This document shows, piece by piece, positions 10,160 to 18,880 of a DNA stretch of 64,000 nt; position 1 is the stretch's first letter; each line of letters starts with the position of its first letter. This stretch comes from Pollutimonas sp. M17 (GTDB lineage: Bacteria > Pseudomonadota > Gammaproteobacteria > Burkholderiales > Burkholderiaceae_B), in the NCBI RefSeq assembly GCF_025836975.1, contig NZ_CP107548.1, forward strand, positions 868,001 through 932,000, written 5' to 3'. The translations under genes were made by a program, and so were the position numbers. Under the pieces are notes generated by a model. It saw nothing but the letters and a program-made list of their open reading frames with translations, did not search any database and was not told the origin of the DNA.

Positions 10160-10801
10160 ATGCTTGATCTCTTCAATATGATTCTCCATATAGACCAGTT
10201 CCTGGGAGACTGGGTGGCGCAATATGGCGAATGGATTTACCTGGTGCTCTTCCTTATCGTTTTTGGCGAGACGGGCCTGGTGGTGCTGCCCTTTTTGCCG
10301 GGCGATTCGCTGCTGTTCATCGCCGGCGCCTTCGGCGCATCCGGCCTGCTGGACCCGGTCATGCTGGCCGGCATATTGATCGTGGCGGCCGTGCTGGGCA
10401 ACACCCTGAACTACTCCATAGGGCGGTATATCGGACCCAAGGTGTTTACCAGCAATTCGCGCTTCCTGGACCGGAACGCACTGATCAAGACCCATGCCTT
10501 CTATGAGAAGCATGGCGGCAAGACCATCGTCCTGTCGCGCTTCCTGCCGATTTTCCGCACCTTTGCGCCCTTCGTGGCGGGGGTCGCCGGCATGAATGTC
10601 CTGCGCTTCCAGCTGTTCAATATTTCCGGCGCCGTCCTGTGGGTGGGTGGCCTGGTTACGCTGGGATACTTTTTCGGCAACGTGCCCATCATCAAGGAGC
10701 ATCTGAACACCATCGTCCTGATCGGTGTCAGCGCGGCCGCCGTGCCCGTCGTGCTGGGCACGCTATGGAAGCTGTTCAAGCGCAAATCCCCGTCGGCCTA
10801 G
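10160..10801 (+). CDS. DedA family membrane protein
   Basis: A 213-residue polytopic inner-membrane protein of the DedA/VTT family, linked to lipid carrier or phospholipid flipping and envelope homeostasis. FGETGLVVLPFLPGDSLLF near residue 36 and SRFLPIFRTFAPFVAGVAGM near 130 are the two conserved DedA motifs; an upstream-to-downstream series of hydrophobic segments fits four to five membrane spans. The ATG at 10160 is preferred to an earlier TTG. It is divergent from mutL and convergent with amiC. Confidence 0.92.
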   Translation: MLDLFNMILHIDQFLGDWVAQYGEWIYLVLFLIVFGETGLVVLPFLPGDSLLFIAGAFGASGLLDPVMLAGILIVAAVLGNTLNYSIGRYIGPKVFTSNSRFLDRNALIKTHAFYEKHGGKTIVLSRFLPIFRTFAPFVAGVAGMNVLRFQLFNISGAVLWVGGLVTLGYFFGNVPIIKEHLNTIVLIGVSAAAVPVVLGTLWKLFKRKSPSA

Positions 10802-10808
10802 CGGCACG

Positions 10809-10828
10809 CCGGCCCGTTGCCGGGCCGG
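10809..10828. other. Perfect 8-bp inverted repeat between convergent genes
   Basis: CCGGCCCG and CGGGCCGG flank a four-base TTGC loop just after the dedA stop and before the amiC stop. There is no T-run on either side, so it is not a standard intrinsic terminator; it may stabilise the 3' ends of both transcripts. Confidence 0.4.
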
Positions 10829-10840
10829 AAAGCGCGCTGC

Positions 10841-12202
10841 TCAGGCGCGCCGCGCAAGGGCCGGGCTGGAGGCGAAATAACCGCTGATGCCCGTCAGCAT
10901 GGCGCGGGCGATCTTGTCCTGGTGCGCGGGGCTGCGCAGCAGGCGCTCTTCCTCGGGGTTGCTGATGAACGCCGTCTCCACCAGGATGGAGGGGATGTCG
11001 GGTGCCTTCAATACCGCAAACCCGGCCCGTTCCACGCTTTTCTTGTGCAGACGGTTGATCTTCCCGATCTCGCCCAGGACGCGGTCGCCGACCCGCATGG
11101 AATCGTTGATCTGGGCGGCGGTGGACAGGTCCAGCAGAACCTTGGCCACCTGCTTGTTGTGCGACCCCAGGTCGACGCCGCCGATCAGGTCGGCATCGTT
11201 TTCACGCTTTGCCATCCAGCGCGCGGCCGCGCTGGTGGCGCCGTTCTGGGACAGCGCGAACACCGACGATCCGCGCGCGCTGGGCTTGATCCAGGCGTCG
11301 GCATGTATGGAGATGAACAGGTCGGCCTTGACGCGGCGCGCCTTTTGCACCCTTACGTGCAAAGGCACGAAATAGTCGTTGTCGCGCGTCAGGTAGGCCC
11401 GCATATTGGGCTGCGCGTCGATCAGTTTTTTCAGCCGTCGGGCGATGCTCAGGACGATGTCTTTTTCCCGCGTACCGTTGCGTCCTATGGCGCCGGGGTC
11501 TTCACCGCCGTGGCCGGGATCGAGCGCGACCAATATGGGCCGGTTGTCGCGGCGCGGTTCCGACGCGATGGGCGGAGGAGCGGCCGGCGCGCGGGGCTGC
11601 TTGGCCACGGGCGGCAGCTTCTGGCCCGGCACCGAAGGCACGGGGACGTCGGGCGGCGCATTCTGCGCCAATTCCTCCAGCACTTCGGCCAATGGGTCCT
11701 GGTCGGCTTCATTCATGATGGCCAGCAAGGGGTCTTGCGCCACCTTGGGATACAGGTCGAGCACCAGGCGGTATTTGTATTCGCCGATGGGCTTCAGCGT
11801 GAAGACCTGCGGCGCAATGGGCTGCTTCAGGTCGAGCACCAGCCGGACCACGTCGGGCCGGTTCTGCGCCACCCGCACGGAGCCGATGTAAGGATCGTTG
11901 GGCTTGATCTTGGAGACGAGATTGTTGATGGTCGCGTTGATGCTCAAGCCCTGGATGTCCACGACCAGCCGGTCGGGATTGTCCAGCGTGAAGTGTTCCG
12001 CCTTGAGCTCGCTGTCCATTTCCAGGGTGACCCGCGTGTATTCGTCGGCGGGCCAGGTGCGCACGGCGACGATGGTTGCCGCATGCGTCAGCGTCGGAAT
12101 GACCGGCAGGATGAACAGGCTGCCCGCGGTCGTTATGAGCCGGCGTCGGGAGATTCCCGCCGGGGATGTTCCGGATGGGGAAGGGCAAGAGTCGTCAGCC
12201 AT
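10841..12202 (-). CDS. amiC: N-acetylmuramoyl-L-alanine amidase with AMIN domain (Tat-exported)
   Basis: A 453-residue periplasmic amidase that splits septal peptidoglycan during daughter-cell separation. A twin-arginine signal is visible (SRRRLITTAGSLFI, about residues 18-31). An AMIN domain follows (about 45-150), then a proline-rich linker and an Amidase_3 catalytic domain (about 225-445). ALDPGHGGEDPGAIG, SIHADAW and LVETAFISNPEEE carry the zinc ligands and catalytic glutamate. The first 70 bases overlap the 3' end of tsaE. This overlap looks genuine, because both reading frames are conserved up to it. Confidence 0.93.
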   Translation of the reverse strand: MADDSCPSPSGTSPAGISRRRLITTAGSLFILPVIPTLTHAATIVAVRTWPADEYTRVTLEMDSELKAEHFTLDNPDRLVVDIQGLSINATINNLVSKIKPNDPYIGSVRVAQNRPDVVRLVLDLKQPIAPQVFTLKPIGEYKYRLVLDLYPKVAQDPLLAIMNEADQDPLAEVLEELAQNAPPDVPVPSVPGQKLPPVAKQPRAPAAPPPIASEPRRDNRPILVALDPGHGGEDPGAIGRNGTREKDIVLSIARRLKKLIDAQPNMRAYLTRDNDYFVPLHVRVQKARRVKADLFISIHADAWIKPSARGSSVFALSQNGATSAAARWMAKRENDADLIGGVDLGSHNKQVAKVLLDLSTAAQINDSMRVGDRVLGEIGKINRLHKKSVERAGFAVLKAPDIPSILVETAFISNPEEERLLRSPAHQDKIARAMLTGISGYFASSPALARRA

Positions 12203-12690
12203 AATTTTCCTTTGTCGCTATGGGCCGCTAGGCTGGCGTACCGCCCGATGTCTGCATAGTCCAGGTGTATGTCGAGGTCTGGAGGCGGCAATAAAGCGCC
12301 TGCTTGCTCCGGCCATTCGATCAAAATCACCGCTTCTTTCTGCAGTATATCGCGAAACCCAGCGTCCACCCATTCTCGCGAATCGCTAAATCTATAGAAA
12401 TCAAGGTGATAGAAGTATAAGTTAGAAAGATTATAGCTTTCAAGCAGTGCGTAGCTGGGACTTTTTATTCGTCCGGTGATTCCGGACGCGCGCAGCAGGG
12501 CGCGGGCGAAGCTGGTCTTGCCCGCGCCGAGGTCCCCGCGAAGATGGATGCGCCCGCCGCGCCCCGTCCCGCCCGAGGCCGGATGGGTGCCGCACACCAG
12601 GGGCGCAAGCTGAGCGGCCAGAGATATCGTGGCCTCTTCATCGGGTAAATACACTCTATTCCTACTGATCTGGTGGTTTTCCTGTGTCAT
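12133..12690 (-). CDS. tsaE: tRNA threonylcarbamoyladenosine biosynthesis ATPase TsaE
   Basis: A 185-residue P-loop protein needed with TsaB and TsaD for t6A37 formation in ANN-decoding tRNAs. LRGDLGAGKTSFARALL is the Walker A region; RIKSPSYALLESY and YHLDFYRF are typical TsaE motifs, and ILIEWPEQAG is near the C-terminus. The ATG at 12690 is preferred over an upstream TTG. It begins 13 bases after the AEC carrier stop and overlaps amiC by 70 bases; tsaE-amiC order is common in proteobacteria. Confidence 0.93.
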   Translation of the reverse strand: MTQENHQISRNRVYLPDEEATISLAAQLAPLVCGTHPASGGTGRGGRIHLRGDLGAGKTSFARALLRASGITGRIKSPSYALLESYNLSNLYFYHLDFYRFSDSREWVDAGFRDILQKEAVILIEWPEQAGALLPPPDLDIHLDYADIGRYASLAAHSDKGKLWLTTLALPHPEHPRRESPDAGS

Positions 12691-12703
12691 GCCCGTTTCT
12701 CGA

Positions 12704-13600
12704 TTAAGCGGCCCCAATCATGAGCCAGAAGGGAATCGTCAGCGCCGACAGCAAGGTTCCTATCGACATCGTCACGGCAACCAGTGGCCCGTTCCCGCCC
12801 ATTCGGGCGGCCAGAACGTGGGCCGACGAAGCGGTGGGCAAGGCGCCAAATAGCAACAGTATCTGCCGTTCGACCAGGCCCAGCCCCAGCGCCCAGCCTA
12901 TGAAAATAGCGAATACGGGGGTGATCATCAAACGCAGCGCGATCATCCAGCTCATGAGCCTGGCGCTGCCCTGGCCGCCTCCGAGGGAAAGCGTGGCGCC
13001 CACGCACATCAGTCCGATGGCGATGGCGCAGGCACCCAGGCGTCCCAGCGTGGCGTCGATGGCCTTGGGAATGGGGACGTCCAGAATATTGCAAAGCAGG
13101 GCCAGCAGGGTGGCGATGATGAAGGGGTTGCGGATGATTTCCCGGAACACCTTGCCGCCGTTCTGCCGGGCCAGGGCGTGCACGGCCGCGATGTTGGAAA
13201 TGGGCACGGCAAAGCCCACGATGACCGCCATGACGGTCTGTCCCGTCGAACCCGCCAGTCCGCCGGCCAACGACAAGCCTATATAGGTATTGAAGCGGTA
13301 GCCGCACTGCGCGACCGACGCATGGGCGATGGGCGAAGGCTTGAGCACGGGCACGGCCAGCCAGGTCATGGCCACGCCGAAACCCATGACGGCCAGCGTA
13401 GCCTGCAGCAATGTGTAGGTGCTCGAAAGGCTCAGGGGGGTTTGAGTGATCGAATGGAAGAGAAGCGCCGGAAACAGCACGAAGTAGACCAGTTGCTCGG
13501 CGCCCCGGAAAAAATCGCTGGAAAACCTGAGTTTGTGAAACAGCAGCCACCCCAGCCCGATAAGCAAGAAGTCAGGCAGTACGAGTTGGATGACGGACAT
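12704..13600 (-). CDS. AEC family transporter (auxin efflux carrier-like permease)
   Basis: A 298-residue integral membrane protein, almost wholly made of hydrophobic segments consistent with about ten spans. Beginning VIQLVLPDFLLIGLGWLLF and the later TLGRLGACAIAIGLMCVG are typical of AEC carriers, which move malate, malonate or other organic acids. The substrate cannot be named. It heads the minus-strand operon AEC-tsaE-amiC, with only 13 bases to tsaE. A 197-base gap separates it from the divergent Bug receptor gene. Confidence 0.88.
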   Translation of the reverse strand: MSVIQLVLPDFLLIGLGWLLFHKLRFSSDFFRGAEQLVYFVLFPALLFHSITQTPLSLSSTYTLLQATLAVMGFGVAMTWLAVPVLKPSPIAHASVAQCGYRFNTYIGLSLAGGLAGSTGQTVMAVIVGFAVPISNIAAVHALARQNGGKVFREIIRNPFIIATLLALLCNILDVPIPKAIDATLGRLGACAIAIGLMCVGATLSLGGGQGSARLMSWMIALRLMITPVFAIFIGWALGLGLVERQILLLFGALPTASSAHVLAARMGGNGPLVAVTMSIGTLLSALTIPFWLMIGAA

Positions 13601-13797
13601 AAGGATAAGGGTACGGGCGCTGCAAACGGACCGTATTCAGGCGTTTGCAAGCTTTGCGGGGAAGAATGAATAGGTAGTAACTAGAAGAGACAGAAAAGCT
13701 TGATAGCTGTTATCCTGCCACAAAATTAAGTGAGCTTAGCTGAAATTCGGGCGGCTTGTTTTGTAAACCCATTCGTTTTTTACGGAGTAATTACTAG

Positions 13798-14784
13798 ATG
13801 GTTAAATTCCAAAATCGATTTGCCGCAGTTGCGCTGGCCGCCGGCGTTGCCTCGATATTCGGCGCTCCCGCACAGGCCGCCGATTTCCCGACGCAACCCA
13901 TTCGTGTCATTGTTCCGTTCGCTCCCGGCGGCTCCACCGACATCGTGGCCCGCATCGTCACCCAACGCATGGGTCAGGAACTGGGCCAGACCATGGTCGT
14001 CGAAAACAAGGGCGGCGCAGGCGGCGCCATCGGCGCGGCGGAAGCGGCGCGCGCCAAACCCGACGGCTACACGCTTTCCATCGCCACCGTGTCCACCATG
14101 GCGGTCAACTCGGCCTGCCGCCCCAAGGATCTGCCCTATGATCCCTTGAAGGATTTCATGCCGGTCACCAACTTCGCCAACGTGCCCAACGTGATCGAAG
14201 TGAACCCCAAGTTCCCCGCCAAGAATTTCAAGGAATTCGTCAAGGCGCTTAAAGACAATCCCGGCAAGTACACGCACGGCAGCTCGGGCACATGCTCGGT
14301 GCTCCACCTGTTCGGCGAGGCCTTCAAGCAAGCCACCGGCACCGATGCCATCCACGTTCCCTACAAGGGTTCGGGTCCGGCCGTGACCGATGCCGTCGGC
14401 GGCCAGATCGACAGCATGTTCGACAACCTGCCCTCGTCCATGGGCCAGATCCAGGCCGGCGGATTGCGCCCATTGGCCATCGCCTGGCCCGAGCGCCTCA
14501 AGTCTCTGCCCGACGTCCCGACCCTGGCCGAAGAAGGCTATCCCCAACTGAACCAGCCCGCCTGGTATGGCTTGTTGGCTCCCGCCGGCACGCCACCCGA
14601 AATCATCAAGAAGTTGCGCGATGCTGCTGTCGTGGCACTGAAAGATCCCAAGGTCGTGGAAACGCTTGAAAAGCAAGGCGCGGCTCCTTCCGGCAACACG
14701 CCTGAAGAGTTCGCCAAAGAAATCAAGGAACAGTACGACTGGGCCAAGGAAGTCGTGGCCAAGGGCAACATCAAGCTCGAATAG
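13798..14784 (+). CDS. Bug/TctC family tripartite tricarboxylate transporter receptor
   Basis: A 328-residue periplasmic binding protein with a Sec signal ending near AQAADFPTQPI (about residue 26). VIVPFAPGGSTDIVARI and NKGGAGGAIGAAEAARAKPDGYT are the two Bug motifs that close over a carboxylate ligand. No TctA/TctB membrane genes are adjacent, so this is an orphan receptor, as is common in Alcaligenaceae. The ligand is unknown. ACGGAG lies upstream of the ATG. The gene is followed by a strong intrinsic terminator. Confidence 0.93.
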   Translation: MVKFQNRFAAVALAAGVASIFGAPAQAADFPTQPIRVIVPFAPGGSTDIVARIVTQRMGQELGQTMVVENKGGAGGAIGAAEAARAKPDGYTLSIATVSTMAVNSACRPKDLPYDPLKDFMPVTNFANVPNVIEVNPKFPAKNFKEFVKALKDNPGKYTHGSSGTCSVLHLFGEAFKQATGTDAIHVPYKGSGPAVTDAVGGQIDSMFDNLPSSMGQIQAGGLRPLAIAWPERLKSLPDVPTLAEEGYPQLNQPAWYGLLAPAGTPPEIIKKLRDAAVVALKDPKVVETLEKQGAAPSGNTPEEFAKEIKEQYDWAKEVVAKGNIKLE

Positions 14785-14815
14785 CCGTGCAGGCCTGATG
14801 GCAACCTTGTAAAGG

Positions 14816-14841
14816 CCGGGGCGCGAGCCCCGGTTTTTTTT
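14816..14841 (+). terminator. Intrinsic terminator after Bug receptor gene
   Basis: CCGGGGC and GCCCCGG form a seven-base perfect stem around GCGA, followed by eight T residues. It lies 31 bases after the Bug stop and separates it from the tRNA gene. Confidence 0.92.
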
Positions 14842-14869
14842 GTGCTTTATAATCTCAGGCCCAAACCGC

Positions 14870-14944
14870 GTCCCTGTAGTTAAATGGATATAACTTTCCC
14901 CTCCTAAGGGAAGATTGCAGGTTCGATTCCTGCCGGGGACGCCA
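14870..14944 (+). tRNA. tRNA-Arg (anticodon CCT)
   Basis: Cloverleaf folded by eye: acceptor arms GTCCCTG (14870-14876) and CGGGGAC (14934-14940), discriminator G, and an encoded CCA at 14942-14944. The anticodon stem TTCCC/GGGAA encloses loop CTCCTAA with anticodon CCT at 14903-14905. The T arm is GCAGG-TTCGATT-CCTGC. It reads the rare arginine codon AGG. No integrase lies next to it. Confidence 0.96.
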
Positions 14945-14970
14945 CGCTGCGCGCGGCTGTGCGCGCTGTT

Positions 14971-15876
14971 TCATCCGGACGCGTCGACCGAGGTGTCGGC
15001 TTTCATCAACGCCAGGAAATTGTCGATGGCCGGATTGGGATTGGCCGGATGCCTGGCCGCCAGCAGTTCCGCACGTATCGCTCCCACATTCCGCAGTTCC
15101 AGGTAGGCCAGCGTGTCGGCGCGCAGGCGCGACAGGGACGCGGGCACGATCGCGGCGCCTATGCCCGCCTCGACCGACGTGAGTATGGTGGGGATCATAC
15201 TTTCCTGCACGATGCGCGGCGACGCCTGGCTTTGGACGGCCAGCAACTGGAATATCTGGCTGAAGTAGCGCGAACTCTGGCGCGCATATCCGATCAGGTC
15301 GAAGGACATGGCTTTTTTCAGCGACAGCGACTTTGCGCCCGAGCGCAGTGCCGGATGGTCCTGGCGAATGGCGAAAACCAGCGGCTCGGAGTAGATCAGC
15401 TCGGGCGCGAGATCCGGGTCGGCGAATGGCGGGCGCAGCAAGGCAAGGTCCAGATGGCGCTTGTGCAGCGCTTCGGGCATTTCGCTGGAATTCATTTCCT
15501 TCAGGTCGAGCACGACCTCGGGATACTGCAAGCGAAAGCTGTACAGGCTTTGGGATAGGTTGGAGTATGAGGCGCTGGGCGTGAGCCCCAGCGTGAGCCG
15601 GCCTTTTTCTCCTCGGTGCACCTGTTGTACGGCCTGTATGGCCAGCTCGGTGTCCTTATTCAGTTGCTTCAGGCGCCGCTGCAGTTCCAGCCCAGCCGGC
15701 GTCAAGCGCACCGAACGTGTGGAGCGCGTCAGCAGCTGCACTTTCAGCATCTCCTCCAGCTTCTTGATGCTTTGGCTAAGCGGCGGCTGCGTCATGAACA
15801 GGCGCTGGGCGGCGCGGCCGAAGTGAAGCTCTTCGGCCACCACGGCGAAAACATTCAATAAGCGGCTATCTATCAT
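14971..15876 (-). CDS. LysR-type transcriptional regulator
   Basis: A 301-residue LysR regulator. The N-terminal winged helix-turn-helix shows FGRAAQRLFMTQPPLSQSIK and LLTRSTRSVRLTPAG (residues about 19-65); the rest is the effector-binding domain with LTLGLTPSASYSNLS. It is divergent from the Bug receptor-amidase operon with a 212-base shared gap, which makes that operon its likely target. The inducer is unknown. It is convergent with the tRNA gene upstream in the window, with only 26 bases between. Confidence 0.93.
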   Translation of the reverse strand: MIDSRLLNVFAVVAEELHFGRAAQRLFMTQPPLSQSIKKLEEMLKVQLLTRSTRSVRLTPAGLELQRRLKQLNKDTELAIQAVQQVHRGEKGRLTLGLTPSASYSNLSQSLYSFRLQYPEVVLDLKEMNSSEMPEALHKRHLDLALLRPPFADPDLAPELIYSEPLVFAIRQDHPALRSGAKSLSLKKAMSFDLIGYARQSSRYFSQIFQLLAVQSQASPRIVQESMIPTILTSVEAGIGAAIVPASLSRLRADTLAYLELRNVGAIRAELLAARHPANPNPAIDNFLALMKADTSVDASG

Positions 15877-15983
15877 GGTGTCCGGTAAATGTCATGGTGA
15901 AAGATGGGTGCAAGGGCTGTGGCATCAGGAGCTACATTTTCAATTACGTTAAAAAAAAGATCAATAATCAATTAAAACAAGAT

Positions 15984-16012
15984 TAGACAACATAATCGAC
16001 CTGTCTTACGAT
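15984..16012 (+). promoter_or_regulatory. Putative sigma70 promoter of the Bug receptor-amidase operon
   Basis: TAGACA (15984-15989) and TACGAT (16007-16012) are separated by 17 bases, giving five and four matches to the consensus hexamers. It lies about 77 bases before the receptor ATG, inside the AT-rich gap shared with the divergent LysR gene, where regulator binding is expected. Confidence 0.5.
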
Positions 16013-16088
16013 GCCCTCCGGCATGAACTGAAACCCGGACATGGTGTCGTGGGTGATGGGCCTGGCGGCCCGGGATGGAGATAAGACC

Positions 16089-17081
16089 ATGATCAAGAAT
16101 TCAAGACGCTATTTGGCCGCGTTGGCCATCGCGGCCTGCTATGCGGGCCAATCCGTCGGTGTGGCGCAGGCCGCCGACTATCCTTCGCAGCCGATCACTT
16201 TCATCGTTCCTTACGCCGCGGGCGGCAGTTCGGACACGCGCTCGCGGCAACTGGCACAGAAAATGGGTGAAAGCCTGGGCACGACCGTGGTGGTCGAGAA
16301 CCGGCCTGGCGCAAGCGGAAACATCGGCACCAGCCAGATCGCGCGCGCCAAGCCGGATGGCTACACCATAGGCCTGGGCAATTTCGCCCCCATGGCCGTG
16401 AATAAATCGCTGTACGGGAAAACGCTTCCATTCGATCCTGATAAGGACATCCAGCCCATCGCCCTGATCGAGCGCGGCGCCATGGTGCTGGGCGTGGGTT
16501 CGCAATCCCCTTATGCCAGCGTCGGAGCGCTGGTGAAGGACGGCAAGGCCAAGCCCAATCATCTCAACTACGCATCAACCGGTGCGGGCGGCGCTTCCCA
16601 TCTGGTCAGCGAACTGTTCAAGGACAGCGCCGGCTTCAACGCGGTTCATATTCCGTACCGCGGGGGTGCTCCCGCATCCAACGACCTGATCGCGGGCAAT
16701 GTGGATTTTTACCTTGAACTGGCCAGCCTGTTCATTCCCCACACCACCTCCGACCAGCCCCGCATCCGGGCCTTGGCCGTGGCATCGGAAGAACGCCTGA
16801 AGGCGCTGCCCAACGTGCCCACCTTCAAAGAGCAGGGCATCGACCTGGTGGCGTCCAACTGGTTCGGCGTGATTGCCCCAGCCGGCGTGCCACAGGACAT
16901 TGTGGCCAGGCTGAACAAGGCGGTGAACCAGGCGCTCGGCGAGGAAAGCTATCGCTCCGTGGTCCAGGCTCAAGGCGCGGAAGTCGCCGGCGGCAGCCCC
17001 GAGGATTTCCAGGCCTTCATCCGCAGCGAATCCGAGCGCTGGTCCAAGTTGATCGAGCAAAAGAACATCACTGTTCAATAG
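16089..17081 (+). CDS. Bug/TctC family receptor, operonic with amidase
   Basis: A 330-residue Bug-type periplasmic solute receptor. A Sec signal (IKNSRRYLAALAIAACYAG) ends near AQAADYPSQPI. FIVPYAAGGSSDTRSRQLA and NRPGASGNIGTSQIARAKPD are the conserved ligand-loop motifs. The ATG at 16089 follows a GGAGATAAG ribosome-binding stretch; the open frame upstream to 16041 is not needed. It is only seven bases from the amidase gene, suggesting that the ligand is, or carries, an amide the amidase hydrolyses. No transporter membrane subunits are adjacent. Confidence 0.93.
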   Translation: MIKNSRRYLAALAIAACYAGQSVGVAQAADYPSQPITFIVPYAAGGSSDTRSRQLAQKMGESLGTTVVVENRPGASGNIGTSQIARAKPDGYTIGLGNFAPMAVNKSLYGKTLPFDPDKDIQPIALIERGAMVLGVGSQSPYASVGALVKDGKAKPNHLNYASTGAGGASHLVSELFKDSAGFNAVHIPYRGGAPASNDLIAGNVDFYLELASLFIPHTTSDQPRIRALAVASEERLKALPNVPTFKEQGIDLVASNWFGVIAPAGVPQDIVARLNKAVNQALGEESYRSVVQAQGAEVAGGSPEDFQAFIRSESERWSKLIEQKNITVQ

Positions 17082-17088
17082 GTGTTTC

Positions 17089-18312
17089 ATGCAGGGAACG
17101 CAGTCTACATTGCGGGAGATCGGGCGCCGCGATGCCCGGTTGAAAGCCTGGGCCTACCTGCCTGAAGGCGGCCCCGAGCCGCAGGCCGCTCCGGCCCAGC
17201 CCCTTGCGGGGCTGTTGTTCGGCGTCAAGGATGTCATCGATGTGAAAGGCATGCCCACAGGTTGCGGGGCGTCCTTGCGCCAGACGCCTCCCAGCCTGTT
17301 TGACGCCTCATGCGTTGCGCAGCTGCGCGCGGCGGGCGCGGTGCCGATAGGCAAGACCGTGACCGCCGAATATGCCTTCACCGCTCCGGGCCCTACGCGC
17401 AATCCGTGGAATCCGGCCCATACTCCGGGCGGCTCGTCCAGCGGCTCGGCTGCCGCCGTAGCGGCCGGCATGGTGCCCATGGCTCTGGGCACGCAAACGG
17501 GCGGGTCCATCATCCGGCCTGCCGCATTCAATGGCGTGGTTGGGTTCAAGCCCACCTTCGGCTACGTGCACCGCGCGGGCATGGCGGTGATGTGCGATAC
17601 CCTGGACACCATAGGATGGTTCACCAGGGATGTGGACCTGGCCGCCCGGGTTGCCGATGTCTTCCTGCCGGGGCCGTCCGGGCATTCGCCGGCCACATCC
17701 GAGTTGCGGGTCGCCGTGCTGCCTTGCCGCGGCGCGACGCCGCTGAGCATCGACGCCGGGCATACGCTGGAACAGGCCGCGGCCGCGCTGCAGCCGCATT
17801 GCAGGCAGATGGACTGGCTGCATCCGGATGAGGACATCGGCGTGTTGAGGTCGCTGCATGCGCGCATCATGCGCTATGAGTTGGCGCGGGGGCTGCTGCC
17901 GGTCTGGCGCAGCGAACCCGAAGCCTTGAGCGCGGCGACCGTGGACGGCATACGCCAGGGCCTTGGATTGAGCCCCGCCGAATATGGAGACATGCAGGCC
18001 ATGCGGTCCAGGATACAGCGGCGCTGGGATGAGCGGTTTGCCGATTACGATTTCATCTTGACGCCCAGCGCTCCCGGCGAGGCCCCCGAAGGCCTGGCTA
18101 CCACCGGCTCGTCCATTTTCAATTGCATCTGGTCATTGCTGGGTTGGCCCTGCATACACCTGCCTTGCGCCCTGTCTTCCAGGGGCCTGCCCATGGGCGT
18201 GCAATGTGTGGGCCGGCCGGGGCGGGACGCCCTGCTGTTGCAATTGGCCAGGCGCGTGCATCCGGTGATAGACCAGCGCGGCGAAAAAGCACGCCATTGG
18301 CCTGAGTCCTAG
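17089..18312 (+). CDS. Amidase-signature hydrolase
   Basis: A 407-residue amidase-signature enzyme. GLLFGVKDVIDVKG provides the catalytic lysine (about K47), HTPGGSSSGSAAAVAAG (about 111-127) the cis-serine region, and LGTQTGGSIIRPAAFNG the nucleophilic serine (about S140). It is shorter than most family members (about 450-480), and the substrate cannot be told from sequence; it is more like a small aliphatic or aryl amidase than GatA, as no gatB/gatC is adjacent. It is probably co-transcribed with the Bug receptor and overlaps the ybaK stop by four bases on the opposite strand. Confidence 0.9.
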   Translation: MQGTQSTLREIGRRDARLKAWAYLPEGGPEPQAAPAQPLAGLLFGVKDVIDVKGMPTGCGASLRQTPPSLFDASCVAQLRAAGAVPIGKTVTAEYAFTAPGPTRNPWNPAHTPGGSSSGSAAAVAAGMVPMALGTQTGGSIIRPAAFNGVVGFKPTFGYVHRAGMAVMCDTLDTIGWFTRDVDLAARVADVFLPGPSGHSPATSELRVAVLPCRGATPLSIDAGHTLEQAAAALQPHCRQMDWLHPDEDIGVLRSLHARIMRYELARGLLPVWRSEPEALSAATVDGIRQGLGLSPAEYGDMQAMRSRIQRRWDERFADYDFILTPSAPGEAPEGLATTGSSIFNCIWSLLGWPCIHLPCALSSRGLPMGVQCVGRPGRDALLLQLARRVHPVIDQRGEKARHWPES

Positions 18313-18821
18313 GACTCAGGCGCTCGCGACTTTACATCCAGCCCGACGGAAACGGGCTGGCCGCCGAGCAGTTGAGTGAGGGCCGAGGGCGGCACGCCGA
18401 TCAGATAACCGCGCCGTCCGCCGTTCACGTAGATGGTGGAAAAATCCAGCAGTTCCGCTTCCACCCACACCGGCATCTTCTTGCGCGTGGCGAACGGCGA
18501 GGTTCCGCCCACCAGATAGCCGGAATGCTTTTGCGCGGTTTCGACGGAGCAGGGGCTGACCTTCTTGGCGCCCGTCTGCCGCGCCAGGTTCTTCGTCGAT
18601 ACCTCGCGGTCGCCATGCATGACGACCACCAGCGGCCTGGCGTTTTCATCTTCCATGATCAGGGTCTTGGCGACCTGGTGCAGGTCCAGGCCCAATTGCC
18701 TGGCGGCTTCCATCGCGCCGCCGTGGTCCACGTAGTCGTAAGGGTGCTCGGTGAATGCGACGCGGTTCTTCTTCAGAAGCTGAGTCGCCGGTGTTTCCGA
18801 GACATGCTTGTCTTTGGCCAT
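18309..18821 (-). CDS. ybaK: Cys-tRNA(Pro)/Cys-tRNA(Cys) deacylase
   Basis: A 170-residue YbaK/EbsC protein that hydrolyses mischarged Cys-tRNA(Pro). SETPATQLLKKNRVAFTEH at the start, ALIMEDENARPLVVVMHGD-type core (TLIMEDENARPLVVVMHGD), and VGGTSPFATRKKMPVWVE are family motifs. The ATG at 18821 gives the conserved MAKDKHVSETPAT beginning; an upstream extension to 18884 does not resemble the family. It lies 59 bases downstream of xerD on the same strand and may share its transcript. Confidence 0.92.
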   Translation of the reverse strand: MAKDKHVSETPATQLLKKNRVAFTEHPYDYVDHGGAMEAARQLGLDLHQVAKTLIMEDENARPLVVVMHGDREVSTKNLARQTGAKKVSPCSVETAQKHSGYLVGGTSPFATRKKMPVWVEAELLDFSTIYVNGGRRGYLIGVPPSALTQLLGGQPVSVGLDVKSRAPES

Positions 18822-18880
18822 GTTGTCGATGAATGAAATTGATGGGCGCTTTGCGGCGCCGGGGCTCTGGCGCGAATGTG

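Noticed and set aside
13601-13797. Promoter of the first Bug receptor gene (TTGATA followed by AAATTA)
   Set aside because: The spacing is right but the -10 match is poor; the gap is AT-rich and other choices are equally good, so no site is called.
14870-14944. tRNA-Arg(CCT) as an integration site for a mobile element
   Set aside because: No integrase, phage gene or repeated 3' tRNA end is seen on either side; xerD at 18881 is the housekeeping recombinase.
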